DNA of 64,000 nt from positions 2,542,001 through 2,606,000 of the forward strand of contig NZ_JAJEJV010000004.1 of the NCBI RefSeq assembly GCF_021390675.1. Direction: 5' to 3'. Every line of letters begins with the position of its first letter. The first letter of the stretch is position 1. Positions 36,109 to 45,625 of this stretch are shown here, one piece after another. The notes beneath the pieces were generated by a model. The model saw only the letters and a program-made list of their open reading frames with translations. It was not told the DNA's origin and did not search any database. The stretch is from Dyella sp. 2HG41-7 (GTDB taxonomy: Bacteria > Pseudomonadota > Gammaproteobacteria > Xanthomonadales > Rhodanobacteraceae). The translations under genes were made by a program, and so were the position numbers.

Positions 36109-37197
36109 TTACTCGATAACAGGCCAGGCGTAGCGAGCGATGGCGATGGATGAAGCCGGCAAGGCGGCGTGATGTTTACGCGAGCGCTTGATGGCATGCA
36201 TCGCCTCGTCCGCGCGATTCAGAAGTTCTTGAGGATTGGAACAATGCAGTTCCGCTACGACCGCGCCAACACTCGCACCGTCGTAATCGATCAGCACCGA
36301 ATCCAGCTTGAAGCGCCCCCGCGTTGCGCCCTCCAACCGTCGCGACAATGCCGAGGCGGCCTCAGCGGCGCGCTCTCGCTGCTCCACGGCCAGCACCACG
36401 AATTCGTCGCCGCCGACACGCGCGGCCATATCGCCATCGCGCAACATGCGTCGAAATCGCTTCGCTACCGTTTGCAGCAATTGATCGCCGATATCGTGGC
36501 CGAAACGATCGTTGATCGGCTTGAAATCGTCCAAGTCGATAAAGGCCACGATCAATGCCTGCTCGTCCCGATGTGACGCCAGACGGCGCTGCATTTCATC
36601 GAGCAGGGCGCGACGATTCGGCAGTTGCGTCACCGCGTCCGTCAACGCCGTTGCCGCCAACGAATGATTGGCTTCGTGCAGTGCCGCCATCAATTTATCG
36701 CGCTCGATCTGCGCAGCGATCAATTGCGCGAAAAGCGTCAGCACATGGTTCGCCATATCGGACAGCGGTTTGCGCTCGTCGCTTGCCGCACAGAGGGTAC
36801 CGAAAAGTTCGCCGTTTTTTCCGCGAATCGGGGCAGTCAAAAAAGTGACCATGCCCAGCGTGCGCGCCACGGCGCAATCGCTCCAATATCCGGCGACATC
36901 ATCGGTATAGAACCGGTCGTCATCCAAAGCCCGTTTACAAAGCGTCTCTTCCCACGGCGCGGACAAGCCTTCCGGCACGGTCAGACGATTGCTGTTGCGT
37001 GCAAAGAGCACTTGGAGAACAACTGCCGATTCATCCAGTTTGGTCACATAGGTCGATTCCATGCCGGTGGCCGACTGCAGCAGCTCAAGCAGCGGGCGAA
37101 CCAACGCTTCCAACGTGCGCGCATGGCCGAGGGTAGCGACCAAGGCGCCCAGAAAAGTGGATGGAACAGACGTGGAGATAACGCGATTCATATGCAT
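36109..37197 (-). CDS. GAF-GGDEF diguanylate cyclase
   Basis: 362 residues. The GAF domain occupies about residues 20-165 and the GGDEF domain about 185-345. The active-site signature GGDEF is at 262-266 and the inhibitory I-site RDGD at 253-256, five residues before, as in feedback-inhibited cyclases. It should make c-di-GMP in response to a small molecule or redox signal bound by the GAF domain. There is no membrane segment. It is a single gene, oriented away from DUF488. It could feed the exopolysaccharide locus, but nothing in the sequence shows this. Confidence 0.92.
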   Translation of the reverse strand: MHMNRVISTSVPSTFLGALVATLGHARTLEALVRPLLELLQSATGMESTYVTKLDESAVVLQVLFARNSNRLTVPEGLSAPWEETLCKRALDDDRFYTDDVAGYWSDCAVARTLGMVTFLTAPIRGKNGELFGTLCAASDERKPLSDMANHVLTLFAQLIAAQIERDKLMAALHEANHSLAATALTDAVTQLPNRRALLDEMQRRLASHRDEQALIVAFIDLDDFKPINDRFGHDIGDQLLQTVAKRFRRMLRDGDMAARVGGDEFVVLAVEQRERAAEAASALSRRLEGATRGRFKLDSVLIDYDGASVGAVVAELHCSNPQELLNRADEAMHAIKRSRKHHAALPASSIAIARYAWPVIE

Positions 37198-37493
37198 GGA
37201 TATCGGCGGTTTTCGCTAGGCCTTGAAGCACTGGCTTCGCTCTGCGGCGCCACCCTTCGGTCGGAGCGCTTTGTCCCCACGCCCCCGAATAACAATCACT
37301 CTAAATAAATCATATATTTCGTTGAAATATATATGTTTTTCACTTAGATCCATGCCGCAATAAGCGCTTGATTCCTCGCCTTGTCCCCTTCTGGGAAACC
37401 ACCCCAACCTTTCGATGCCAACATTCCTTGCACTGCAAGACCTTCACCGGCGAGCGTTCACAATAAGAGGGTTCAGAACCGATAGAACCCAGC

Positions 37494-38078
37494 ATGACCG
37501 GCATCCCGTTCTACACGATTGGACATGCGACACGCCCTCTCGCCGAATTCGTGAGCATGCTTCAAGCCGAAGACATAAGCATGGTGGTCGACGTGCGAAC
37601 CGTGCCGCGCTCACGCACCAATCCGCAGTACAACGCCGATTCCCTGCCCCATTCGCTGACGACCTTTCACATCGGCTACGAACACGTCGCGGCACTCGGC
37701 GGCCTGCGACCCAAAAGTCGCAGCGTACCCCAAGACGTCAACGCCTTTTGGGAAAATCAAAGCTTCCACAATTACGCCGATTACGCGATGAGCGACGACT
37801 TTCACGCTGGCTTGGCGCACTTGCGCGAACTCGGTCGGCGGCGGCGTTGCGCGGTGATGTGCGCCGAAACGCTTTGGTGGCGTTGCCATCGGCGCATCAT
37901 CGCCGACTACCTGTTGGCCGAGGGCCAACAGGTGTTTCACCTGATGAGCCCAGGAAGCATCGAGCCGGCCAAACTTACGGTAGCCGCCCATCGCACTGAC
38001 GGCGAAACCTTGACCTATCCGGCGGTCGAATCCGAAGACGAGAAATCGGAAATCTCCGCGCCGCGCACCGAACGTTAG
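37494..38078 (+). CDS. DUF488 family protein
   Basis: 194 residues. Family blocks are FYTIGHATRPLAEFVSML at the start, VVDVRTVPRSRTNPQYN, and the C-terminal CAETLWWRCHRRIIADYL, a Cys/His-rich loop seen in most members. The biochemical role is not established. An AT-rich promoter-like stretch lies upstream (37290-37350). It is soluble with no signal peptide and stands alone. Confidence 0.88.
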   Translation: MTGIPFYTIGHATRPLAEFVSMLQAEDISMVVDVRTVPRSRTNPQYNADSLPHSLTTFHIGYEHVAALGGLRPKSRSVPQDVNAFWENQSFHNYADYAMSDDFHAGLAHLRELGRRRRCAVMCAETLWWRCHRRIIADYLLAEGQQVFHLMSPGSIEPAKLTVAAHRTDGETLTYPAVESEDEKSEISAPRTER

Positions 38079-38107
38079 AGACTTTTTTCGCACCGCGCTG
38101 TCGCGCA

Positions 38108-38281
38108 TCAGGGCCTCGGTCCCCGGCGAATATTGCCGAAGATCAACGAAAGCACGAAAAGAATGATGAAGACGATAAAGATGATCTTCGCAATACTTGC
38201 CGCGCCCGCGGCGATACCGCCAAAACCGAGCACGGCCGCGATGACGGCGATGACAAGAAATACTAAAGCCCAATACAGCAT
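38108..38281 (-). CDS. DUF1328 (YtjA-like) small membrane protein
   Basis: 57 residues from the ATG giving [28 protein letters not shown], the standard start of the family; upstream in-frame codons add a non-conserved tail. Two hydrophobic helices end in the typical [10 protein letters not shown]. These proteins are inner-membrane, often stress-induced, and of unknown function. Confidence 0.9.
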   Translation of the reverse strand: MLYWALVFLVIAVIAAVLGFGGIAAGAASIAKIIFIVFIILFVLSLIFGNIRRGPRP

Positions 38282-38573
38282 GATTTTCTCCCGCATTGAT
38301 CGTTGATACGACCCAATACTTGACACTCGCACGGTTAACGCATCGTGTTCGAACTATCGTCTGATCTTGATTAACGTCTTCTCATGCTTGTTTTAGCGGC
38401 TTTCTTTGCCGCCAACGAGCGTCCACATGCGCCCTTGGCTCGCGCTGCCTTTTGCCAAGGATCGAAGACAGCTTTACGCGCTTGGCGTTGCCAGACCGTC
38501 AATAAATTGCACTGTAAATATCTATGCGCGTCAGCGTGCGGTAAAGTGCGGCAAATCGAACCGGGGATGCGCC

Positions 38574-38924
38574 ATGCCTTGGATTATTACCAAGTACCTC
38601 ATTACCGCCGCGATTGTGGTGGCGGTATCGGAGCTGGCCAAACGCAGCGATCGATTGGGCGCACTTTTGGCATCGCTGCCATTAGTGACATTGCTTGCGT
38701 TGACCTGGCTGCATATCGAAAAACAACCGACGTCGAAAATCTCCAATCATGCCTGGTATACGTTTTGGTACGTGGTTCCGACGCTGCCCATGTTTCTGGC
38801 ATTTCCACGACTGCTTGAGCGATTCGGCTTCTGGCCGGCGCTTGGCTTGAGCGCATTGATTACTGTGACGTCATTCGGGTTATTCGCGATAGCCGTGCGG
38901 CCGTTCGGCATCAAGCTTCTTTAA
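38574..38924 (+). CDS. DUF3147 family membrane protein
   Basis: 116 residues from the ATG giving MPWIITKYLITAAIVVAVSE; a GGGG run precedes it. There are four hydrophobic helices, with the family phrase ELAKRSDRLGALLASLPL and a C-terminal helix after ERFGFWPALGLS. Function unknown. A bidirectional stem at 39022-39048 separates it from the peroxiredoxin gene on the other strand. Confidence 0.85.
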   Translation: MPWIITKYLITAAIVVAVSELAKRSDRLGALLASLPLVTLLALTWLHIEKQPTSKISNHAWYTFWYVVPTLPMFLAFPRLLERFGFWPALGLSALITVTSFGLFAIAVRPFGIKLL

Positions 38925-39021
38925 GAAAGAAGCGCATTCACTTCGAACGCCTGCCCTCTCCTGCGCACGACTGTATAGCCTTGTCGACGATCCCGTTGTG
39001 CTAATGATTCCGGAAAGCAAA

Positions 39022-39048
39022 ACGGGCGGCGCTATGCACGCCGCCCGT
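39022..39048. terminator. Bidirectional stem between convergent genes
   Basis: ACGGGCGGCG and CGCCGCCCGT form a perfect 10-bp GC stem with the loop CTATGCA. It lies between the DUF3147 gene (plus) and the peroxiredoxin gene (minus). Short T-rich stretches follow on both strands, so it can serve both. Confidence 0.75.
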
Positions 39049-39067
39049 CCCGATTTTGGCGATGCAA

Positions 39068-39685
39068 TTAAGGCGCTTTGCCGGCCTTGAGGTTCTGCAC
39101 AATAGCCAGCGATTTTTTCACGTGATCTTCGGGATGAATATGATCGGCCTCCGAAGAAAGCGTCGCCACGATTTTCCCGTCGCGGTCGATCACAAAGGTG
39201 GTGCGCTCGATAAACCCATGATCGATCGCGACGCCGCGCACGTCGGTTACGCCGGCCTGCGCCGCTTCCGTTTTAAGTGAATACGACGTAGCAATTTTAC
39301 CAGTCGCGTCGGAGGCCACTGGGAATTTTCCAGCGCAATATTTCGGATCGGCTGAGAAAGTATTCAACCGTTGAATGCTGTCTTCCGATACGCCAATGAT
39401 GGTTGCGCCCGCGGTATCGAATTTCTCCTTGTTGGAGGCGAATGTATGCGCCTCGATATCGCACCCGCCGGTATAAGCGGACGGATAGAAATAGACCACG
39501 ACCGGTCCCTTCTTGAGCGCATCCTTCAAGGAAAAGGTGAAGGCCTTGCCGGCTAGGCTAGCTTGGGCGGTGAAATCCGGCGCCGCCGTGCCGGGGCCCA
39601 ACGCCGCAGCCAGGGTCGGCGTGGCGAAGGACAGCGCCGCCGTTACGACGCCTGCGGAAACCAGCCCGATCAATTGCTTATTCAT
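39068..39685 (-). CDS. Periplasmic peroxiredoxin (AhpC/TSA type)
   Basis: 205 residues from the ATG with an AGAGAGGAAAG ribosome site. A signal peptide ends near PTLAAA, so the enzyme works in the periplasm, which is less common than cytoplasmic members. The peroxidatic Cys is C75 in YPSAYTGGC. A second Cys, C117, may be the resolving one. It should reduce peroxides using a periplasmic thiol donor not encoded here. Confidence 0.88.
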   Translation of the reverse strand: MNKQLIGLVSAGVVTAALSFATPTLAAALGPGTAAPDFTAQASLAGKAFTFSLKDALKKGPVVVYFYPSAYTGGCDIEAHTFASNKEKFDTAGATIIGVSEDSIQRLNTFSADPKYCAGKFPVASDATGKIATSYSLKTEAAQAGVTDVRGVAIDHGFIERTTFVIDRDGKIVATLSSEADHIHPEDHVKKSLAIVQNLKAGKAP

Positions 39686-40053
39686 TCCTGCTTTCCTCTC
39701 TTTAATAGGATGTGTCATGCGGCCCGGGGGGACGAGCCGAACGTTCGCTTACAGGGTCGCGTTTGATTTCGAAACAGAAACCCTCAGTGCCTTAGTGCCG
39801 CATTTCCGGTTTTAGGTTTTATGGGAGCGCCAATGCAACCAATGGGCCTATCACTGTTCGATGGATCGAGGCTCCCGGCAACAGGCGTCGGGCAAACGAT
39901 GTCCCATGCGCGCCACTTTCATTTTAGAGGCGCCACGGACGCGAGCGAGACAAACTGACGGCCCGCATCGATCTGTATGCATGCATCCTTCGCACGCGCC
40001 GATAGTCGGGTGATGTGCCATTCCGTTCTCAAATGAGAACGAAGGCGACAAGC
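39686..40053. other. Intergenic region without a supported gene
   Basis: 368 bases between the peroxiredoxin promoter side and the 72-residue hypothetical gene. The only structured element is the palindrome CGTTCTCA-AA-TGAGAACG at 40024-40041, just past the stop of the hypothetical gene. The open frames across the region show no family signal. Confidence 0.6.
40024..40041. repeat. 18-base palindrome after the small hypothetical gene
   Basis: CGTTCTCA, AA, TGAGAACG: a perfect 8-bp inverted repeat. No T-run follows on the minus strand, so it could be an operator or a weak terminator. Confidence 0.55.
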
Positions 40054-40272
40054 TTACGGTTCGGGGATATAGCGATGATTTTTCACTTGCGCCGGATCGA
40101 CTTCGCGCGGCTGCGAGAAGTCGGCGACTAGCGAACCATCGGGACGAAAGTGTTCGCGCTCGATAACTTCCCAGGTGACCCACACGCATGAGGCGTCGCC
40201 CTTTACGTCGACAGACTGCGCGCGGTATCGGCATGGATAAACCGTCGCCGTGGGTTTGATGCGAGTATGCAT
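40054..40272 (-). CDS. Small hypothetical protein
   Basis: 72 residues, soluble, no signal peptide; not recognised. The composition is protein-like, with balanced charged and hydrophobic residues (VWVTWEVIEREHF), and a GTGAGAA ribosome-like site precedes the ATG. It stands alone between two intergenic spaces. It may be a real orphan gene; conservation was not testable. Confidence 0.5.
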   Translation of the reverse strand: MHTRIKPTATVYPCRYRAQSVDVKGDASCVWVTWEVIEREHFRPDGSLVADFSQPREVDPAQVKNHRYIPEP

Positions 40273-40568
40273 AGACGTTTCTCACTGCCCGAAAAACGGC
40301 CATCGCTGGCGGATGGAGACCTTGACGTTATCGCTTTTCCCGCCCACACGCCACTGCATCGCTTTACACGACTCCTTAACGCCAACCCGGCAATTACTAA
40401 ACTAAATCCGCCATTAGCCCCTCGATATGCGCATTAACGGTGGATATTCACACCGGACTGCGTATCGATCGCTGTAAATACGAGGCGAGCGCGATGACCA
40501 ACCCTCGACGCGATATTCCAATTGTTCGCAATTTCGCTATAGTTTCGCTCGTAACAGGGGGTTTGAAG

Positions 40569-41096
40569 ATGTCTATGAACACTGGCCAGCCGCAGCCGGA
40601 AGGTCGCGGCAAACGCCGTGCGGGCCCGCAAGGCACGCAATTGCTGTCCGTTGCACAGATCCAACAACTCGCGCTGGACGACACGCCCGTTTCGAACGGT
40701 CGCGCGTCCACCCATGAGCCCGTACTCGAAGGCGTGCGCGGCGAGTTCAAAGGCCGCCGTTATTTGTTGCGCCAAGGGCGCCGCACCATCGGCCGCCGCG
40801 ACGACAACGACATCGTCATCGACGACCCCAGCGTTTCAGCGACGCATGCGTGGATCATCAATCAGCACGGCCACTATGTGCTGATGAATACGCTTTCCAC
40901 CAACGGCACCTTCGTCAACGACAAACGCATTCACGAGACGGTGCTTGCCCACGGCGATCGCGTGCGATTCGGTCAGACCGAATTTGCGTTTCTCACGCGC
41001 GAATACCGCTCGCAGTACATCCGGCGCTACTTGTACGGCATCGTTACGCTGTTAGGCGTGGCCGCGATCGCCGGGTTGATATGGTGGTGGTTCTAA
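40569..41096 (+). CDS. FHA-domain protein with C-terminal membrane anchor
   Basis: 175 residues from the ATG preceded by a G-rich AGGGGG; the frame extends upstream without support. The FHA domain spans about 63-142 and holds the phosphothreonine-binding residues: GR at 75-76, S90 with H93, and NG at 112-113. One helix at about 155-174 anchors the C-terminus. It lies 10 bases before the Ser/Thr kinase gene, so it is very likely a phospho-target or recruiting partner of that kinase. Confidence 0.88.
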   Translation: MSMNTGQPQPEGRGKRRAGPQGTQLLSVAQIQQLALDDTPVSNGRASTHEPVLEGVRGEFKGRRYLLRQGRRTIGRRDDNDIVIDDPSVSATHAWIINQHGHYVLMNTLSTNGTFVNDKRIHETVLAHGDRVRFGQTEFAFLTREYRSQYIRRYLYGIVTLLGVAAIAGLIWWWF

Positions 41097-41106
41097 CCGT
41101 ACGCGC

Positions 41107-42822
41107 ATGAGCCAAACCACGCCCAACACCATTGGTCGCTATCGCATTGACGGCATCCTCGGCGAGGGCGCGATGTCGATGGTGTACGCCGGCTTCGATC
41201 TGGAGATTCAACGTCGGGTCGCGATCAAATGCCTGCATGACAATTTCGTCGACGACCCCGGCTATCGAAAGCGCTTTTTAGTGGAAGCCCGCGCAGCCGG
41301 GCATCTTACGCATCCGCATATCGTCACCATATTCGATACCGGCGAAACGGAGGACGGTCGCCCGTATATCGCGATGGAGCAATTGCCTGGCGAAACGCTG
41401 ACCTCCTATGTGGAGGCAAAAGGCGCGCCTTCGGCGACCATGATTCTCGAACTCGCCAGCCAACTTGCGTCCGCATTGCACTATGCGCACACCCAAGGCG
41501 TGATCCATCACGACATCAAGCCGGACAACGTGATGCTGATCGACGGTGGGCGCTACGCCAAGATCGCGGATTTCGGCATTGCCGAACGCCGAACGACGCG
41601 CCCTCGGCCGATCGTTGCGGAGGCGAAGGAAATCGGCGGCACGCCCAACTACATGTCGCCCGAACGCCTGCAAGGAAAGCGCGCCGATCCGCGCAGCGAC
41701 TTGTATTCGCTTGGCGTACTGCTTTTTTGGCTGGTCACCGGTCGCCTGCCCTGGTCGTATACCGGCGACGTGGAGCGTCTCGTCCGACAACGGCGACGGC
41801 TACCCGAACCGCCCATCAAACCGCGCGATCCGGCGACGCCACCGGTATTGATCGATATCATCCGCACGCTGATGGCACCCTCGCCCGATGATCGCTATCA
41901 ATCCGGCGAAGAAGTCGTCGAAGATTTGCGCCTGGCGCGGCGCAGCTACGAGCGCTCGTTGGAAGATTCACCGCATCCGCGCTTGCAATCGCTGGGCATA
42001 CGCTGGGCCGGTGCGCTGGGCATCACGGTTGTCGTTGCGCTGTTGCTCGGCATGCTGGCGATTTACGCCAAGCAGCATGTCGCGGTGACCGGTCTGACAC
42101 AAGATTTCGGAAGCTCGCTGGGGCAAATCATTGCGCGCGATGCCGCCGAAAATATCGTGATGCAAGATCGCGCCGCCACCCATGCGCTGGTCGAAGACGT
42201 GGCACGCAATGAGCAGATCGATTATCTGGCGATTGCCGATCGCGATGGAAAAGTCATCGCCAGCACGCAATCCGACGAAGACGGTCAGCCGTTGGCCGCC
42301 GCACCCGACAAGGCAACGGACCAGCTGCCTCACGACATTGCGAGTTACCAATCGCATGTAAGCGGCGTTCATGGCACGCAAAGCTCGCTCGTCTTCGATG
42401 TGCCCATCCGCTACCAAACGAAGACCGTGGGCAAGCTGCGCCTAGGCGTCAGCGAAACGCCGCTGCAAGCGGCGCAAAATACGGCGCTGTGGGTGCTTGG
42501 CGTCGTGATGCTGACCACGCTTGCCGCCGTGCTGTTGACCGCTTATTGGCTTTTCAGGCGCCTGCGCGGCGCGCTGGATATTCTTTCCACGGCATTGCTG
42601 CGCATGGCGCGTGGCGACTATCAGCATCGCATCCGGCTTATCCGTCGCGACGAACTGGGTCGTTTGTTCGCGTCGTTCAATCTGATGGGCGAAACATTGA
42701 GCGCCGAGCAAACGAATCCGCCGCACCATGTACCGGCAGCTCGCTCGACGACACCGAGTCACGACACTTCCTCTCAGCCGACCCAGATTTTGCGTCTGCC
42801 CGATACGAACGAAACAGCCTGA
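41107..42822 (+). CDS. Ser/Thr protein kinase with sensor segment and HAMP tail
   Basis: 571 residues. The N-terminal kinase domain (about 10-280) has the Gly loop GEGAMSMV at 19-26, K41, the catalytic HHDIKPDN at 134-141 and DFG at 155-157. A helix at about 300-320 leads to a periplasmic segment of about 140 residues resembling a PDC/CHASE sensor. A second helix and a HAMP domain (about 482-530) follow, ending in a Ser/Thr/Pro-rich tail. This order, with the kinase first and HAMP last, is the reverse of histidine kinases. It is paired with the FHA gene upstream. Confidence 0.92.
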   Translation: MSQTTPNTIGRYRIDGILGEGAMSMVYAGFDLEIQRRVAIKCLHDNFVDDPGYRKRFLVEARAAGHLTHPHIVTIFDTGETEDGRPYIAMEQLPGETLTSYVEAKGAPSATMILELASQLASALHYAHTQGVIHHDIKPDNVMLIDGGRYAKIADFGIAERRTTRPRPIVAEAKEIGGTPNYMSPERLQGKRADPRSDLYSLGVLLFWLVTGRLPWSYTGDVERLVRQRRRLPEPPIKPRDPATPPVLIDIIRTLMAPSPDDRYQSGEEVVEDLRLARRSYERSLEDSPHPRLQSLGIRWAGALGITVVVALLLGMLAIYAKQHVAVTGLTQDFGSSLGQIIARDAAENIVMQDRAATHALVEDVARNEQIDYLAIADRDGKVIASTQSDEDGQPLAAAPDKATDQLPHDIASYQSHVSGVHGTQSSLVFDVPIRYQTKTVGKLRLGVSETPLQAAQNTALWVLGVVMLTTLAAVLLTAYWLFRRLRGALDILSTALLRMARGDYQHRIRLIRRDELGRLFASFNLMGETLSAEQTNPPHHVPAARSTTPSHDTSSQPTQILRLPDTNETA

Positions 42823-42841
42823 CGCATTGCTCGAACGCGCG

Positions 42842-43741
42842 TCAGTACTGCTGCAAACGCGATTTGAGTTCCACGGCCCTGGCGCGATAGATGGTGGCCG
42901 GCTCGTTCGTGGGATCGACTTCCAAAATCCGATCCCACAGCGAGATAGCCTGATCCAAATGCTGATCCAGATAGAACACCATCGCCTGCTGGTGCAATTT
43001 GGCGATCCAATCGTGGCTCAATGTTGGAAATGCGGAATCCGACGATGTTAGGTGCGGATTGAGCGACAACGCCTGATCGAAAACATTGATCGCCTGATCG
43101 CGATGACCCGAGCGATAAAGCGCCAGACTCTGATTCTTCAACTGTTCGGCGCGAAGTCTAGGCGAACCAATGGGCGGCGTGCTGACGACGGCGGCAACAG
43201 CAGGTGGCGCGACCGTCTGCGACGGTGCTGGCTGTACGGGCGTTGATGCAACCGCATTGCCGCTCGCTCGCGCTGGCAACTGCAGCGACGAACCGGTTCG
43301 TATCCTCGATGGATTCGTGGAGCCGTTGTATCGCGCCAACACCAGGAACAGGTTGGGATCGCCAAGATACTTCGCAGCCAAGGTGCTATACGACTCGCCA
43401 GGTTGCACGACATGCGGCGTCGAAGCCGCACCGAGCGCTTGCTTGGGATCTTCTTGAAGCTGGCGAAGATAGAGCTCCGCCGTGCGATCACCTGGGTGAT
43501 CTTGCAGATAGCGCTTCAGCGCCTGCTCCCCCTCCTGATATCGCCCGTTCTGCAGATCATGATTGACGATCGAAGAAAGCGAGGTCTGCGTTGTGGATAC
43601 CCTACTGGAAACGCTCTGCTCCGTAGGAGCAACCCGTGCAGGCTCTCTTCCCTCTTTCTTGTCGATGGTGACCTTTGCGCAGCCGCCCACGAGGCCGAGC
43701 ACGCATAGCGATAGTGCGAGTCTTGAAGAACGAAGTGCCAT
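42842..43741 (-). CDS. LysM/TPR lipoprotein
   Basis: 299 residues. A lipobox, LVGGC, follows a short hydrophobic signal, so the protein is lipid-anchored in the envelope. TPR-like pairs lie on both sides (NGRYQEGEQALKRYLQDHPGD; LSLNPHL region). A LysM domain in between (HVVQPGESYSTLAAKYLGD) should bind peptidoglycan. It is convergent with the kinase gene, 19 bases apart. Its role may be envelope assembly or scaffold; no partner is evident. Confidence 0.85.
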   Translation of the reverse strand: MALRSSRLALSLCVLGLVGGCAKVTIDKKEGREPARVAPTEQSVSSRVSTTQTSLSSIVNHDLQNGRYQEGEQALKRYLQDHPGDRTAELYLRQLQEDPKQALGAASTPHVVQPGESYSTLAAKYLGDPNLFLVLARYNGSTNPSRIRTGSSLQLPARASGNAVASTPVQPAPSQTVAPPAVAAVVSTPPIGSPRLRAEQLKNQSLALYRSGHRDQAINVFDQALSLNPHLTSSDSAFPTLSHDWIAKLHQQAMVFYLDQHLDQAISLWDRILEVDPTNEPATIYRARAVELKSRLQQY

Positions 43742-44452
43742 ACGGCGGTCTTTCGTACGCAAAGTTGTTTCCTTCCCCTGACCGAGCCTCGGCTCGACCG
43801 CCGATTGAGCGGCTTACGCAAACCAAGTTGTCTGCATCCGGAGCTTGCGGGAATTTACTCGCAAGCTCAACTAGAACGCGTGAAGAGCCTTATCGGCCGG
43901 TGGCCAGCATGCTTAAGCCTTTCTTGAGCAGGACGCCACCCGTTCGCGCATGCACGACTGAAAGTCATTTTCCGCTACGGCACGTTCGTTTCGCCGATTC
44001 AATTTACGCGAAAGCTTCACGACGGCATTCGTGCATTTAGGTGTGTGCGACGTGTTTTTTCACGCGTTGCGCCTTCGAAAACGCGCTCGAAATCCAGATG
44101 TGTTTTTCGCTCGTCGTGACGATTGCACACATTCATGAATGGACGATTCAGCGCGTCGAGAAATTTCATCTGAACCATGCATTCGTTTTTACAACAATGC
44201 CGCCGCGGAAACATTTGCAAGCATGGAAGCGTCCTCGCAGCGTCAAAAATATTCACTGGACAATCACGTACTACATAAATTTCGCTATCACAATATTGAA
44301 TGAAAATTTGCGTAATTACGCACGTTTCTTAACGCCACATACACTGCGCAGCCCCTAGCATCGATTACTAAGCACTGCGCCGTCGCGCAGAGCCCGCGAA
44401 GGCGGCAGGGGCCATCGCGCTACATGTGAAAACCGTGTAGTCGGGAGAATCC
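43742..44452. other. Long promoter region before the exopolysaccharide locus
   Basis: 711 bases without a supported gene. A stem of GAGCTTGCG and CGCAAGCTC (43841-43868, 10-base loop) lies in the first part. The middle is T/A-rich with several GTG/CAC-type half sites, and the last 150 bases are AT-rich before a GGGAGA ribosome site. The length suggests multiple regulatory inputs on the locus. Confidence 0.65.
43841..43868. repeat. Stem-loop in the EPS upstream region
   Basis: GAGCTTGCG pairs perfectly with CGCAAGCTC over a 10-base loop. No T-run follows on either strand. It could be a hairpin in a 5' leader or an operator. Confidence 0.55.
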
Positions 44453-45625
44453 ATGCAATACCCCATGCTTTTTTTATGTGCCATCGCTGTGTTGTCCTCT
44501 GCAGCAGCCATGATTCTGCTTTACCACCACGCAGAATCGATCGGTCTCGTCGACAAACCCGATGAGCGCAAACGCCATGTCGGAAACATTCCGTTGATCG
44601 GAGGTCTTTCCGCGTTCTTCGGCGTCATCGTCAGCATGTGTTTCGAAGGACAGTCGCTCCTGTTTACGAATGCATTGCTCGGCACGGGCGCCGTGCTCGC
44701 GCTGACCGGCGCGCTCGACGATCGCTTCGACTTGAGCGTGCGTGCGCGACTGCTTGTGCAGACAGCCGCCGTACTCACCATGATTTATCTCACCGGCGTA
44801 TACGTGCATACGCTCGGTCATCTCTTCGGTTACAACCTCGAACTCGGCATGTTTGGCATTCCGGTCACGCTGATCGCGGTGATCGGCCTGCTCAACGCCT
44901 TCAACATGATGGACGGCATCGACGGCTTGGCCGGCATGCTGACTCTGGTAAGTATCGGCGCGATCAGCGTGTTCCAAGGCATCTCGCAATGGCACAGCAT
45001 CATTCTTCTCTTGTTGCTCGCCGCCGCGTTGCTGCCGGATCTTGCGGCCAACCTCGATCTGATCGGTCGCAAGGTGTTCTTGGGCGATGCGGGAAGCGTC
45101 ATGGTCGGCTACTTCTTGGCGTGGACGCTCATTCATATCAGCCAACAGGCGCAACCGAATCTATCGACCGTGGATGTGCTCTGGTGCGTTGCACTGCCTG
45201 TGCTCGATACATTGTCGGTGATGGTGCGGCGCATGCGCGAAGGCAAGTCGCCGTTCAAGCCCGATCGCGGCCATATTCATCACATCATGATGGATGCTGG
45301 CTTCGGACCGCATACCACGTTGGTGCTGTTAGTCGGCCTCGCGGTTTCCTTGGTCTTTATGGGCACGCTTACGCGTCATCTGGCGCCGGGAAGCAACCTG
45401 CTTACGTTCGTGGCGCTCTCGATCATCTATATCGCCCTAGTGGGTCGCATCTATCGCGCTCAACGGGCACGCAAAGCCTCTGCAGCTGCTACGGCGCCAG
45501 CGCTTAAGCCGATGATGCAACCGCCGCAAATGGTCGCTCAATTGAATGCTTCCGTCGTCGGCGGCAGCTACAAAGAAGATGACGAGAAGACTCAGCGCAA
45601 GGCTGCGGGGTCGTCCAAACAATGA
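44453..45625 (+). CDS. WecA-like polyprenyl-phosphate sugar-1-phosphate transferase
   Basis: 390 residues with about eleven helices. Motifs of the MraY/WecA family: KPDERKRHVGNIPLIGG, GALDDRFDL, NAFNMMDGIDGL, FLGDAGS and RGHIHH. It should load the first sugar-1-phosphate, probably GlcNAc or a related amino sugar, onto undecaprenyl phosphate and so start the repeat unit. It is the first gene of the plus-strand EPS operon and has a GGGAGA ribosome site. The last 50 residues are hydrophilic and not conserved in the family. Confidence 0.92.
   Translation: MQYPMLFLCAIAVLSSAAAMILLYHHAESIGLVDKPDERKRHVGNIPLIGGLSAFFGVIVSMCFEGQSLLFTNALLGTGAVLALTGALDDRFDLSVRARLLVQTAAVLTMIYLTGVYVHTLGHLFGYNLELGMFGIPVTLIAVIGLLNAFNMMDGIDGLAGMLTLVSIGAISVFQGISQWHSIILLLLLAAALLPDLAANLDLIGRKVFLGDAGSVMVGYFLAWTLIHISQQAQPNLSTVDVLWCVALPVLDTLSVMVRRMREGKSPFKPDRGHIHHIMMDAGFGPHTTLVLLVGLAVSLVFMGTLTRHLAPGSNLLTFVALSIIYIALVGRIYRAQRARKASAAATAPALKPMMQPPQMVAQLNASVVGGSYKEDDEKTQRKAAGSSKQ

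Noticed and set aside
44041-44358. 105-codon plus-strand frame before the EPS operon
   Set aside because: Composition is unlike protein of this genome, with no ribosome site and no motif; the region reads as promoter sequence.
44390-44412. ops/JUMPStart-like GGCGGCAGG before the EPS operon
   Set aside because: Only part of the GGCGGTAG core matches and the downstream bases differ, so it is not convincing.
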